A DNA stretch of 14,856 bases, taken from contig BRYA01000203.1 in assembly GCA_030267965.1 (NCBI GenBank), positions 1-14,856 of the forward strand, read 5' to 3'. The translations under genes were made by a program, and so were the position numbers. The notes under the pieces are model-generated. The model was not told the DNA's origin. It was given only the letters and a program-made list of their open reading frames with translations, and did no database searches. Below, in pieces: positions 1 to 9,500 of this stretch (positions are counted from its first letter, which is position 1; every line of letters begins with the position of its first letter). The stretch comes from Triparma columacea. Lineage: Eukaryota > Sar > Bolidophyceae > Parmales > Triparmaceae.

Positions 1-24
1 AACCCTAACCCTAACCATAACCCT
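1..24. repeat. Telomere terminal repeats (TTAGGG type, C-strand)
   Basis: Four hexamers in phase: AACCCT, AACCCT, AACCAT, AACCCT; the third has a C to A change. The C-rich strand reads 5' to 3' into the sequence, the orientation expected at a left chromosome end. The canonical array is short, so it is either trimmed in assembly or the innermost edge of a longer telomere. Confidence 0.9.
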
Positions 25-25
25 T

Positions 26-245
26 ACACCCTTTACACCCTTTACACCCTTTACACCCTTTACACCCTTTACACCCTTTACACCCTTTACACCCTTTACA
101 CCCTTTACACCCTTCACACCCTTCACACCCTTCACACCCTTCACACCCTTCACACCCTTCACACCCTTCACACCCCTTACACCCCTTACACCCTTCACAC
201 CTTTCACACCCTTCACACCCTTCTTACCTTTCACACCCTTCACAC
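26..245. repeat. Telomere-adjacent 9-bp minisatellite
   Basis: Nine uninterrupted copies of ACACCCTTT (26-106) are followed by seven copies of the variant ACACCCTTC (107-169). The array then decays through length variants (ACACCCCTT, ACACCTTTC) and fades near 245. The unit keeps the CCCT core of the telomere hexamer but is not a telomere repeat. There is no G anywhere in the array. Confidence 0.93.
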
Positions 246-862
246 ACACTTTACTCTTACACACACTTTACCTTCACAAACATCATACCATCTTAACTTT
301 CTTTCTTCTACTCTCACTTCTCAACTCCTCACTCCTCTAAACAACTCACTCTTTTTTCTTTAATTCATTTCCATACACATCTATCACACTTCCACACATA
401 CTCTCACACACAATTTACCTTTACACACACTATCCCATCCTATACCCCTCTCTCTTTCACTCTCACTCCTTAACTCCTTTCACTTTCTACCTTCACTACA
501 CTCACCCTCTTTTAACTCATCTTCATAAACATCTACTATACTCACACACATCATCCAACTTTATACCTTTCCCTTTTTTACTCTCACTCCTTATTTTCTT
601 TCACTCCTCTTCAAAAACTACACTCACCCTTCCTTAATTATCTTCATACACACCTACTACACTTACACACATGATTCCACCTTACACTCTCCCCTTTTCT
701 ACCCTCCCTCCTTATCTCCTCTCTCTCTTTTCTACAAATCCACACTTCTCCCCTTTAATCCATCCCTATACGCTCCACTACACTTTCATTATACTCACAA
801 ACCACTATAACACTCCCACATTACTTAACATTCACCTAAAACACACTCAATAATCAAAATAA
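246..862. repeat. G-depleted subtelomeric region with degenerate repeats of about 121 bp
   Basis: This stretch is made of C, T and A; the only Gs before 863 are at 673 and 772. It carries about four degenerate tandem copies. A block like TACTCTCACTCC recurs near 309, 459, 579 and 700. A second block, TTAATTCATCTTCATACACA-like, recurs near 360, 512, 634 and 754. Spacings are about 150, 120 and 120 bp. I see no gene here. The short ATG reading frame at 671-853 is a product of the low-complexity composition. Confidence 0.8.
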
Positions 863-884
863 GTATCAAATGAAATTGTTCATC

Positions 885-3800
885 CTACAAATGTTGCTGT
901 CTCTTTAGATACTCCCCCTCCTCATCTTCTATCGGTACGACGCTGCTTACTTTAGCATTCCCACCTGCTAACCCTATAATATCTCCACCATCAGCGCCAC
1001 CAACACTTGCTCTCCTAATACTTGCTCTCAAAGTACCTGCTAGACCACCCTCAGCTTCAGCATCAACACTTGCTCTCCTCACACTCTCTCTCTTTCTAGC
1101 ATCTCCATCTGCTGGAATGAACTCTACAGGTATCATAGCTTTCCTTACATCACTAAACCACTCTGGCTGCTCCACTTCCCATTTAGCCCAATTTAGCTCA
1201 ACCCATTTCTTAATTTCTCCTTCAATTGAAACCCAGTGATGCCTTGAGTTTCCAAACACTTTTATCTTTATTTCATCACTTTCCCCTTCAAGGAAGTATG
1301 CCATTGTAAAAGCCTTCGATCTTTTTGTACTCAAGAAAGTATGCCAATACTTTCTCACAATATTCGAAATGAAAACAGCAAAGAACATGGTAGTAAGTGG
1401 TATGAAATAGTTCATAATCAATGATGCAATATTAATTGCCTTTTCATCTACATAAGGTGTAGCTACATATATTGACACTGGGAGGCTTCCCATTGTCAAC
1501 ATAAGACCAAGCAACCAATATGCTCCCCCAACTTCGTTAGGATGTCTAAACTGCACCATTGAAGTGAAGTCTACAATGATCTTTACAATCACTCTGCAAA
1601 GTATACTAGTCACAATCTCTGCATTACTGCCTAATGGTAACCAATACCAGAAGTCTCCCCTCAATATCCTAACAAACAAATATAGACCAAGGTCAGCGCC
1701 AATGTAGAAAAAGGCCCAACTACCTCCAATTAACCCAAGAAGAACTATTGTTGTACATCTTATCAGAAGCATTCCTGCAGTGAACAGCAACATTGACACA
1801 AACACCACCATTCTCTTGCTTGCTTTTGCTGGTATATAACCATAAAAGTCTGGTGCAGATTCTCTTCCAGCAGGGTCTGTGTCCCAATCATAACTTATTG
1901 TTGCTGAGGCAAAGCCTGTTGTTATTGCTGACACTGCAAGTGAAAGCCATGCCGTAGTTTTAACATCTTTGTCACTGGTTGCAATAGCCATAAGTTGGAT
2001 AATCACTCCAGGAATTGCCTCAGCAAACATCTCGACAACTTTCATCATTGTCATTTCGAACATTGGGTTAAGTGCAGTTCCTACCTTTTGTTTTGCTCCA
2101 GTTGCTACCCTGTAGGCATCAACTGCAGGCTTGTATCCAATCAATATAGGGAACCACTCTCTCAGCACCTTCCTTGTCCCCAACTTTCTGTTTTGAATGA
2201 AAACAATAATCATCTGAAACCCAATTGACACGATCAAACTTGCCAAAGAAGCTTTGAAGTATCCATACTTCTCATCTTTTAAAAACATGTATGTCACATA
2301 TACATCAGTAAGCAAATCAGTCATGCTTGTGACAGCACCAAAGGTAACCCTTGCCTTCAAGCCAATCTTTGAGTTCTTAAATAGATCCACAGCAATTGTC
2401 TCAATCATTGGCCTAAGCCATTTGTACTCTCTCATTACTTCTTGTACTTCAGTGTATTGATGGGCCCACTCGTCTACAGCATGATTTGCTGTTAGCGTTG
2501 TCATTGTGATAACTTTCAGTGCACTCCCAATCTCCAAGCCTCTTGCTTCCTCCATACTCCCAACTTCTCCTTCATTTGTTGCTCGTCGCCTCAGCTTGTT
2601 CCTAATTATAGCGCACAACATTGTCCCAACAAACCTGTTTTGCTTCTCAAGCTCTTTCATTGCCCTATTGGCAGCAATAAACTCCTTTACTACCTCATCC
2701 TTACTAGCTCCAACTGGCATCTCCTTGACCCTTAACATCAACTGATCTCCAAACCTCTTGCCATCCTCTTCATTGGCTTCTGAGCTGCTTAAAAGGTTAT
2801 CAAAATAGCAAGCAGCGTCAGTTGCTATGCCCAGGTGCTTGATTACACTCTTTTTACTGGTAGCCTTTGAGATCTCTTTTCCCAGCTTCAGCCTTGTGAC
2901 AATATTTATCTTGGTCTCTTTTTTACCAACCCTGCAAAATCTTACTGCAAAATCTTCTCTTGCTAGAGACTGCAACCCTCTCTCTTTGATTGCTTCACTC
3001 ATGATAACAAGAGTCCTTTTATCTGCTCTATACAAAAGCATCTTTGAGACGAAGTTCACATTGAAGCTTTGCAACGTTGTTTTGATGCGCTCCTTTGCCT
3101 TGACCTCTAAATCAAAGTCGGTACCTGTATTTACAGATTCCCTCACTAAGCCCTTGGTCTGAAGCCTGTCAACATCCCAAAAGTAGGCAGCTGCTTCCTC
3201 AAACCCTGTTCTCAATGTAACTGAAATCATTCCCCAGCTCTTTCCTCCTCCTTCTGCACCAACAGTTGCTCTAATCATGTCAAACAGTGGTAAGAGTTTT
3301 GTGTCGCCCCTCACCTTGAGATCTTTCATCTTCTTGACAATCTCAATCCTCCTTGGCTTGTCAATCTCATTAGTCTTATCAAACTTTTGGCGCAATTTTG
3401 ATGCAGCAGTTAGGAACTTTGTACCCAACTTTTCAACAACTGCATTGGGTATGGAGCTGTGAAAATCTACTTGTGTTTGGTATGTAGCTCTTGTTTGTGG
3501 AACACCACCCAAAGGAGGTAAAGATTCAAACATCCAGATTGTGTGCACAGTGCCAACAACATGGCCAAACTTGACGGGGTGTTCTTTTGTCAAGTCATCT
3601 ATGCTCTGGGCATCAATCCACACAACATCTCTGTCGTCCATGGTTTCCCTTTTCCATGTCACCTTGGTTCTGAAGTCCCTGTAAGCAAATCCAGGAATGC
3701 CAAGATCTCTTGTGGAGAAGTAGTATAGTGAGTGATTGTTGATGTTCTTCACAGTCATGTCCACTATCCCCCTTTTTTTTAGTGATTTCATTGCATAGCG

Positions 3801-5655
3801 GCTGTTGATGTCTACAAACGCATATGCTGCGCATTCATAAACACTCGCATCTACTGTTGTGGTTGCTATTGCGACACCATGGGAATCTCCAACAATATGG
3901 GCGACACTCATCTCAACGTTACTGTCGGGGCTTTCGAGTTCATACGCCCCAGTTCCTTCCTTGCACTTTTTGTAGAATTCCTTTGCACTCCTGATAGCCT
4001 TTTCCTCCTCTTCTGTATAAGTTTGCTGCTCATTTTTTATAACTTTGGCAAGCAACTCTCGTGTAATTGAGTCCTTTTCGTCATCAGTTTTTGCAAACTT
4101 GTTCCTGATGTCAATTATCACCTTTGCATAATTAGATGACAAGTAGTTCATTACAAATGTTGGCACAGAACTCTTGATATCAACCCTGGAGGCAAATGTG
4201 ATGTGACACTGAGGGGTTCCCTTATCACTTGGTAGCGCTTCAAACAGCCATGTTGATGTTGCAGATGCAAGAACAGTCCCAGAGCTTAATGGGAAGTCGT
4301 TATCCAACAGGTTGGTGTCTTTGTACACTGTCCAACACTTCTTTTCTCCCTCCTCAAACTTCCACATACCAATTCTCCTCGACTCCCTATCAGATAATCC
4401 TCGTACCCCAAGGTTTTTCCTTTGTAAGTACAGCTGTGAGTGATCGTTCAGCTTTTTTGTTTTGAGCGCCTTGTACTCCTTTCCAAGCTTGGACTGTTCC
4501 TCCCTTGAATCCTTGATGAACTCGTATGCAACGCACTCTGAAAGTGTAGCATCGACAACCGTTTCGCAAAATCCGACGCCTAGAGACTCTCCCTCAAGAT
4601 GGACAAACTTCAACTGCACCCTGGGATCTGGACTCTTCAAGTTTTTGAATTTTTTGCTTGCCTTGCAACTCATGTAGAACTCCTTGCCCTCCTTGATTGC
4701 CCCCTCCTCCTCATCGGTGTAATTTTGTGGCTCGTTCTTTATTATATTTGCGAGGGCCATGAGTGCCTCCTTGTCAATCTCGTCGTTGTTCATGATTTTC
4801 GGTTGATCTTTCGGCACACTGTCCTGGACAGTGCCTCGGGATGTGGTCAGCCCCTCCTCTCCACCTCCATCAGTCTCAACATGCCCGATCTTGATGTCGT
4901 CGTCCATGTCGCGTACGATATCCTCTTCTTCGTCGAGCCCCCCGTTGCCGTTATCTTCAGTAACAATTCGCTCGTAGTCCTCTGAGTCTGTTGAAGAAGA
5001 AGCCTTTGTAAGGGCTGCAGTACCAATCTCTTCTGCAGCAGCCCTGAGCGCATTGTTCTCCGTCATCAACTTGTCGTTGAGATCTTTGAGGTTCTTAATT
5101 TCAATGAGGTATTCGGCGGTGACCCTTACCGCGGATGCCTTTAGTTCGGCAATTTCTATCCCTCGAGCATTGACGAGGTTCACTAATCTTTCGATTTCCT
5201 CCTCCGTCTTTGCAACGGTTACAAAGCTGTCAGGATTCATTGGTACGGTCGAAGCGGCGGTCGTGCGGCCGAGGGACGGCGGCACGGCACTAAAGTTATT
5301 GCTGTCCGCAACCAGACCGACAGCGTCCTCGTGACCATTTTCAGAGTCTGTGGTAATGGCGATTATGGTGTTTGTCAGTCAAAATAAAAAAGATTTCCAC
5401 ACGTGCTCCAACATATCGTCCTCGTTCCCCTGTAGAATATCAAGGGTCTCCGCCCCTACAACCCCCTAACATGAACTCACCTTGTCCAGCGTCCCCACGA
5501 AGTCTTTCAATTGCAGAAGACGGAGTAACTTGCCTCTCATGGCCAAGATCGGGTTCTGAAAGGCAGCTATCGGACATCGGGGCGTCAACCTGAAGTACAT
5601 GAGTCTCTGTCGCAAGGCCCTCTCTCCCTCCTCGGGATTCACTTTCCGTGTCCAT
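885..5655 (-). CDS. START-like lipid-binding repeats fused to XKR-like membrane domain (1545 aa)
   Basis: Two exons: 5655-5481 and 5347-885. The start ATG (5653-5655) has G at +4 and an in-frame TGA 9 bases upstream; the stop is TAG at 885-887. Residues 1-105 look disordered; 106-165 form a coiled coil; about 247-484 and 485-724 are two homologous START-like (Bet v1/START fold) repeats, each opening with IKNExQ-YT-EEE-AI-KEFY--CK; about 724-930 looks like a third, divergent copy. About nine membrane segments follow at 1055-1395. These contain TDLLTDVYVTYMFL (about 1068), EAIPGVIIQL (about 1168) and a SAITTGFASATISY segment (about 1198), which match the order and character of XK-related scramblase signatures. 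The basic tail has two RRASV motifs (1482, 1503). Inference: a membrane-anchored lipid sensor, transfer protein or scramblase. START and XKR assignments are by eye; the XKR one is the less certain. Confidence 0.82.
5348..5480 (-). other. Intron of the START-XKR gene (133 bp)
   Basis: Donor AAG|GTGAGT at 5480 and acceptor CCACAG at 5348, phase 1. Splicing joins an open ATG-started exon exactly into the frame of the long exon and removes an in-frame TGA at 5379-5381. This explains why the long open frame has no ATG until residue 95 of the spliced protein. Confidence 0.8.
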
Positions 5656-6023
5656 GCTGTTAGCTCAACTCTCGCGCGGGGGATTTAGAATCTGTGGGGG
5701 CATTGGTACGTAAGGTGAGAGTGAGAAAGACTGCTGGTCTGGTCCCATATTTAAGAGATATGTTGCCCTCGATCACTCAAGCCGGCATTTAGGCCCCTTC
5801 TGAGAATCCAACACACCCACACACGTTCCATCGCTGCCTCTCTCCTCAGGGTTTTTTTGTCTCCAGTTTCTATTGATTTATGACTCCTCCTCCCCATCGG
5901 CGCCTATATTCATCCCTTGATCCTCCCCAACAACCTACCTGCTCAGCACACGTCTTGTAGCCCCACTCCTTCAAGGGTTTCAACAAGTAACAACGACGAC
6001 CTCACGGGTGTGTATTTCCACTT
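5656..6023. promoter_or_regulatory. Intergenic region upstream of the START-XKR gene
   Basis: This 368-bp stretch holds the 5' leader and presumed promoter of the leftward gene. If the doubtful gene at 6024 is real, it is a divergent promoter. A TATTTAA-like AT patch lies at 5748-5756, about 95 bp before the leftward ATG. Pyrimidine-rich and CCTCC-rich segments cover 5840-5960. I found no coding signal or RNA gene. Confidence 0.4.
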
Positions 6024-6315
6024 ATGGACGCAGTTCGCACACAATTTGGGTTAAGTGCTCTCGAAGGTACTTTTTAAAAGGTTCTTAGCGATCCCCCCGG
6101 TAGTCGTCTCTTCGGGTAAAACAGTTATTAAGGGAATCCACACAACAGTTTTGCAAGTCAATTCCGAAGGAAAAGAGGGAAAATTTGGGGATTCTTTGGT
6201 AGTCTGTCCACGGCAGATCCCTTCTTCCAACGGTATGTCTCCTGTGCCTCTCGGTGACCGTGCACGCAACTCCAAACACGCCGCAGAAAGGTCAATTTGG
6301 GAAGACGCTCAATAA
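6024..6315 (+). CDS. Doubtful small two-exon gene, product unknown
   Basis: An ATG at 6024 opens a 43-base exon (MDAVRTQFGLSALE plus one base) ending at a possible GAAG|GTACTT donor (6067). A frame-compatible acceptor CCGGTAG ends at 6103. The second exon runs open to TAA at 6313-6315 and encodes a Lys/Gly/Ser-rich stretch beginning VVSSGKTVIKGIHTTV. The inferred protein is about 84 residues. A 37-base intron is very short, and an alternative acceptor at 6088 would give 22 bases. An AATAAA lies 25 bases past the stop. No family is recognised. It could equally be a decayed gene or chance open frame. Confidence 0.25.
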
Positions 6316-6321
6316 TAATGG

Positions 6322-6333
6322 AACCCTAACCCT
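6322..6333. repeat. Interstitial telomere dimer 1
   Basis: AACCCTAACCCT, two perfect telomere hexamers, about 6.3 kb from the chromosome end and in the same orientation as the terminal repeats. Confidence 0.85.
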
Positions 6334-6339
6334 ATTTTT

Positions 6340-6345
6340 AATAAA
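6340..6345 (+). terminator. Possible polyadenylation signal
   Basis: AATAAA lies in an AT-rich patch 25 bases after the TAA of the doubtful small gene. It is meaningful only if that gene is real; whether this lineage uses AATAAA cannot be judged from this window. Confidence 0.25.
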
Positions 6346-6427
6346 CAACATTGTGTTCGAGTGAAGAGGTCCTTTCCCCAACCACTCCAACGCTTCATAC
6401 TCCTGCTTCCTACTTCCTACTCTATAC

Positions 6428-6440
6428 AAACCCTAACCCT
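6428..6440. repeat. Interstitial telomere dimer 2 / telo-box
   Basis: AAACCCTAACCCT, a second telomere dimer 107 bp from the first and in the same orientation. Its first nine bases equal the plant telo-box AAACCCTAA. It lies in the presumed 3' flank of the leftward channel gene, so a promoter role for that gene is unlikely. Confidence 0.8.
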
Positions 6441-6543
6441 TCTATGATCATAATCTTGATCCTTCTCCTCCTAATAATGGCAGCACGTTCGCCCACCCCA
6501 CCCCCTTCTCTATAATTTTCTTCTCTCCGTCCTCCCCTTCCCC

Positions 6544-9500
6544 CTAGCCCGGTGTTTGCTTCTGAAATATCATGGTCCTGTCGGCCGTGTCCTCTAGATT
6601 GGATCTATACCTGCTCATCTTGGTCGCCTCGTCGAGAAGTTCCATGACTTTGCTCTGGACCCTCTCGAGTGCCTCCATTTGTTCCTTCCTTTCGCTGACG
6701 TTGTGGGCCGTAAACATTGCGCTGTTGGGTGGCATTCCATCTCCAATTTTGTCGATGTTGCCGTAGAGGAAGCTGACTTCATTCTTCAGCACCTTGAGTC
6801 TCGCTATAAGGAAGTCGTTGATGAAGGACTTTACCCTGATCTCTCTTATTATGCTATTTAGCTTTTCCACTAAGCCGGAGATCATCGTCTTGGACATTTC
6901 GAGCTGCCTCCCGGGGTCCTCCTTGAACTCGTCGAAACTCAGCCTGCTCTTCCTTGCCCTCCTCACACTTTCTTCGTCCTCCTCGTCATCGGAACCCGAG
7001 CCACCCGAGCTACTGCCGCTTTCGTCATCGTCGCTTTCTTCTTCTCCTTCTATGTCCCCCCTGGCTTGCTTGATGGCCGCCTTCAGGGCGCTGACGTCCG
7101 TTGCTTTCACCCCCTCGGTCCCTGCAATCGACTGGGCAATGATGGAGCTTAGACTTTGAGCGATCCTCTCGTCCATCTCGTCGGCGGAGGAGGACAACTC
7201 TTCGTCGTCCTCGTCCTCGTAATTTCTCTTTGTGGATTTCCTCTTTGTCCTAGTGGTGGACTTCCTTGCAGAGCTCCTCGTTCGTCTTGAACCTCTTGCC
7301 ATGGTCTGCCTCGACATCCGCGTTAGAGCCTTTCCTGTTTTCATCGAGTTGTCTACGATCCTCTCTTCCATACTCCTAAGCCTCCTTTCAATGTTTTGTA
7401 GCACCTTGCCGATATTCGACTCTGACTCCTGCTGCTGGTCGATGACGTCCTTCAATTTTAGGGTCTTCAAGCTCTTCTTTTGGAGGGCCCAGTCTTTCGC
7501 CTCGCCCTTGTACTTTTCCATGATGATCTCCTCAAGAACCTTCCTCTCGTCGTCAAAGTCCGTAACGACCTCGTCGAAGTCGTGCCTCGAGAGTACAGTC
7601 AACTCGCAGAATGATTTCGCCCTGACGTTGCAGGTCCTCGGGGTGTTTAGGACCAGGCAGATCTCCCCGAAGTATTCACCTGCCAAAAGCTCCTTGACGA
7701 CCTTTTCCTTCTTTACCTGCTTGCTGATCATGCTCGCCCTACTCTCGAGGTTGAGTCCGCTATTCATCGCTTCTGCCTTCTTCTTCTCCTCCTCCTCCTC
7801 TTCCTCCTTCTTCTTCTTGGCTGCTTCCGCCCCCCCCTTGCCGCTAATGCTCAAGCTCCTCATTCCGCCCTTGGGGCTCATAGCTGCCCTAATGCTCTCT
7901 GATGCCATGCCGATACCCTGTTGCATGTCGCTAAGTCTAAAGGTTTTCAGCCTCATCTTTTGCACTGCCTTGGGGTCCTGACCGGTGTAAGTCTTTCTCT
8001 GCTCGGGCAAATTCGTGTCGGGGTCCACCTTCAGTGGGGCGACCCCAGCCTCCTTATCTCTGGCAGCCTTGAGGTTCCTCTGCTGAAGGAAGTCCATGAA
8101 GTTATCCTTCATGCCCTTTAAGGCGTCGACGCTGCTCCTTCTCCTGCCCATGTCCCTCCTCCTCTTCGGCTTATTAGCCTCCTCCTTCTTGACTGGGTTG
8201 ATTATGTCTGTAATGGTCACCTCGCAGATTCCCTTGGAAATTAGGAACATCTCGGCCCCGGGGGCCCCCTTGTGAACGATATAGTCAGCGGGGAGAAAAA
8301 TCTCGCTCTTGAGTCTCATGACAAGCTCCTGGACGACTTCCGGGCTACACTGTCTCAGGAAGGGCACTGAGAGGATCAGATTGGTTCTCAGGTAGAGGTA
8401 GACCTCCGAGCTGCGATGGGGGGGAGAGGGGGGGGGGGATGCGTTGCGTTGCGTTGCGTTGCATTGCGGGTCCATCATTAGTTGATTATCTGCATGTGTA
8501 TTTGACCTGTCTGCTTGCGTAGCAGATCCTCTTTCCCTCACCTTAGCTGCTTCGAGAGCTCAGGGATAAAATACGTGATACTTCCGTCTAAAGTCCTATA
8601 CTCCTTCCATATGTGGTCGTAGTACATGAGGATACGCTTCTTGAGGTTCTGGGGGAGCTCAAGGTGGTTCATGCTCTCGAAGAGAAGCTCCATCTTCCTC
8701 TGGTACGCGGTCTGGTTGGCGGTATAGTTGGCAATGTACATGGACACGTTACCGTAGATGATAGCAATAATCACCGAACCGAATAAGATGATGATTGTGG
8801 CAAACCACTTCTCTGATATGTCCCTCGGGCCTATACTCTCTCCCATAATGAGGAGCATACTGAAATAGTAGGCGGTGGTGTAACTTATCGCGTTGGCCTG
8901 TCCAGAGCAGCTGCCGTAGAGGTCACCATCAAGAAAGCAGTCGTAGTCTAGCGTTGGCGCGGTGTACTGCTCCACAAGATCGTTGACGTACGTCTCGTTA
9001 AGCCCGAGTACCCTCTCCTCGGGGGGCTTGAGCCTGTTGGCGAGCGTCACTCTACCGGCTTCGTATTCCGATACAGAAAGCCTATCTGTGTAGTAGAAGT
9101 CCCTGAAACCGAGGCAAACCTCCTCGGGAGGGGACGCCATCAACCTTATCTGCACCTCGTAATTTTCGGGATAATCGCACTCTTGCAGGTCCATCCACGT
9201 TGGATTAGGGTTGCCGGGATCGGGAAGCTCATTCCCGAGCACCATCATGAAGACGCACGCGATATAGTGCACGAGGACCATCATCCCGAAGATTAGGTAA
9301 ACCATCCTGATCAAGTTGGCGTTCCTGCTGTACTGGAACCACCACATGAGCTCGGGCCTGATATGAGCCATCTTGAAGACCTTTAAAAGCCTGCGATGGG
9401 CGAGAAGGGTTGGATTGCGTCGGTAGGTTAGAACCGTCGCATTTATGGTTGAGGGGGGGGGGGGGTTAGAGGGCAAATAACATTCTCACCTCATGATTTT

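Larger units (their letters stand above)
6316..6543. other. Intergenic region, 3' flank of the channel gene
   Basis: This holds the two telomere dimers and otherwise pyrimidine-rich, low-complexity sequence (CTCCTAATAATGG, CCCACCCCACCCCC). It should contain the 3' UTR of the leftward channel gene. I see no clear polyadenylation signal on the minus strand and no RNA gene. Confidence 0.5.

Noticed and set aside
1..245. A viral or plasmid terminal repeat
   Set aside because: The hexamers and their orientation fit a nuclear telomere, and adjoining genes have introns and plastid-targeting features.
671..853. A 60-codon ATG open frame in the subtelomere
   Set aside because: It lies wholly in G-free low-complexity repeat; composition alone keeps it open (TAG and TGA are nearly impossible without G).
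5283..5285. GTG as the start of the long START-XKR frame
   Set aside because: A nuclear gene should start with ATG, and the spliced exon at 5655-5481 gives a proper ATG with continuous frame.
5440..5655. A separate 71-residue gene
   Set aside because: Its 3' part reads through a perfect GTGAGT donor; the first 58 codons fit as exon 1 of the START-XKR gene.
6000..6320. A spliceosomal snRNA or other structured RNA in the gap
   Set aside because: I looked for U1, U2, U4, U5 and U6 core sequences and SRP-like motifs by eye and found none.
7232..7981. A 249-codon hydrophobic plus-strand frame
   Set aside because: It is the antisense shadow of the Lys/Glu/Ser-rich channel C-terminus; antisense of such codons yields Leu/Phe/Ser-rich frames.
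8441..8467. The pentamer array as a CRISPR or transposon end
   Set aside because: It is a simple tandem repeat with no spacers, no inverted termini and no target-site duplication, and it sits within an intron.
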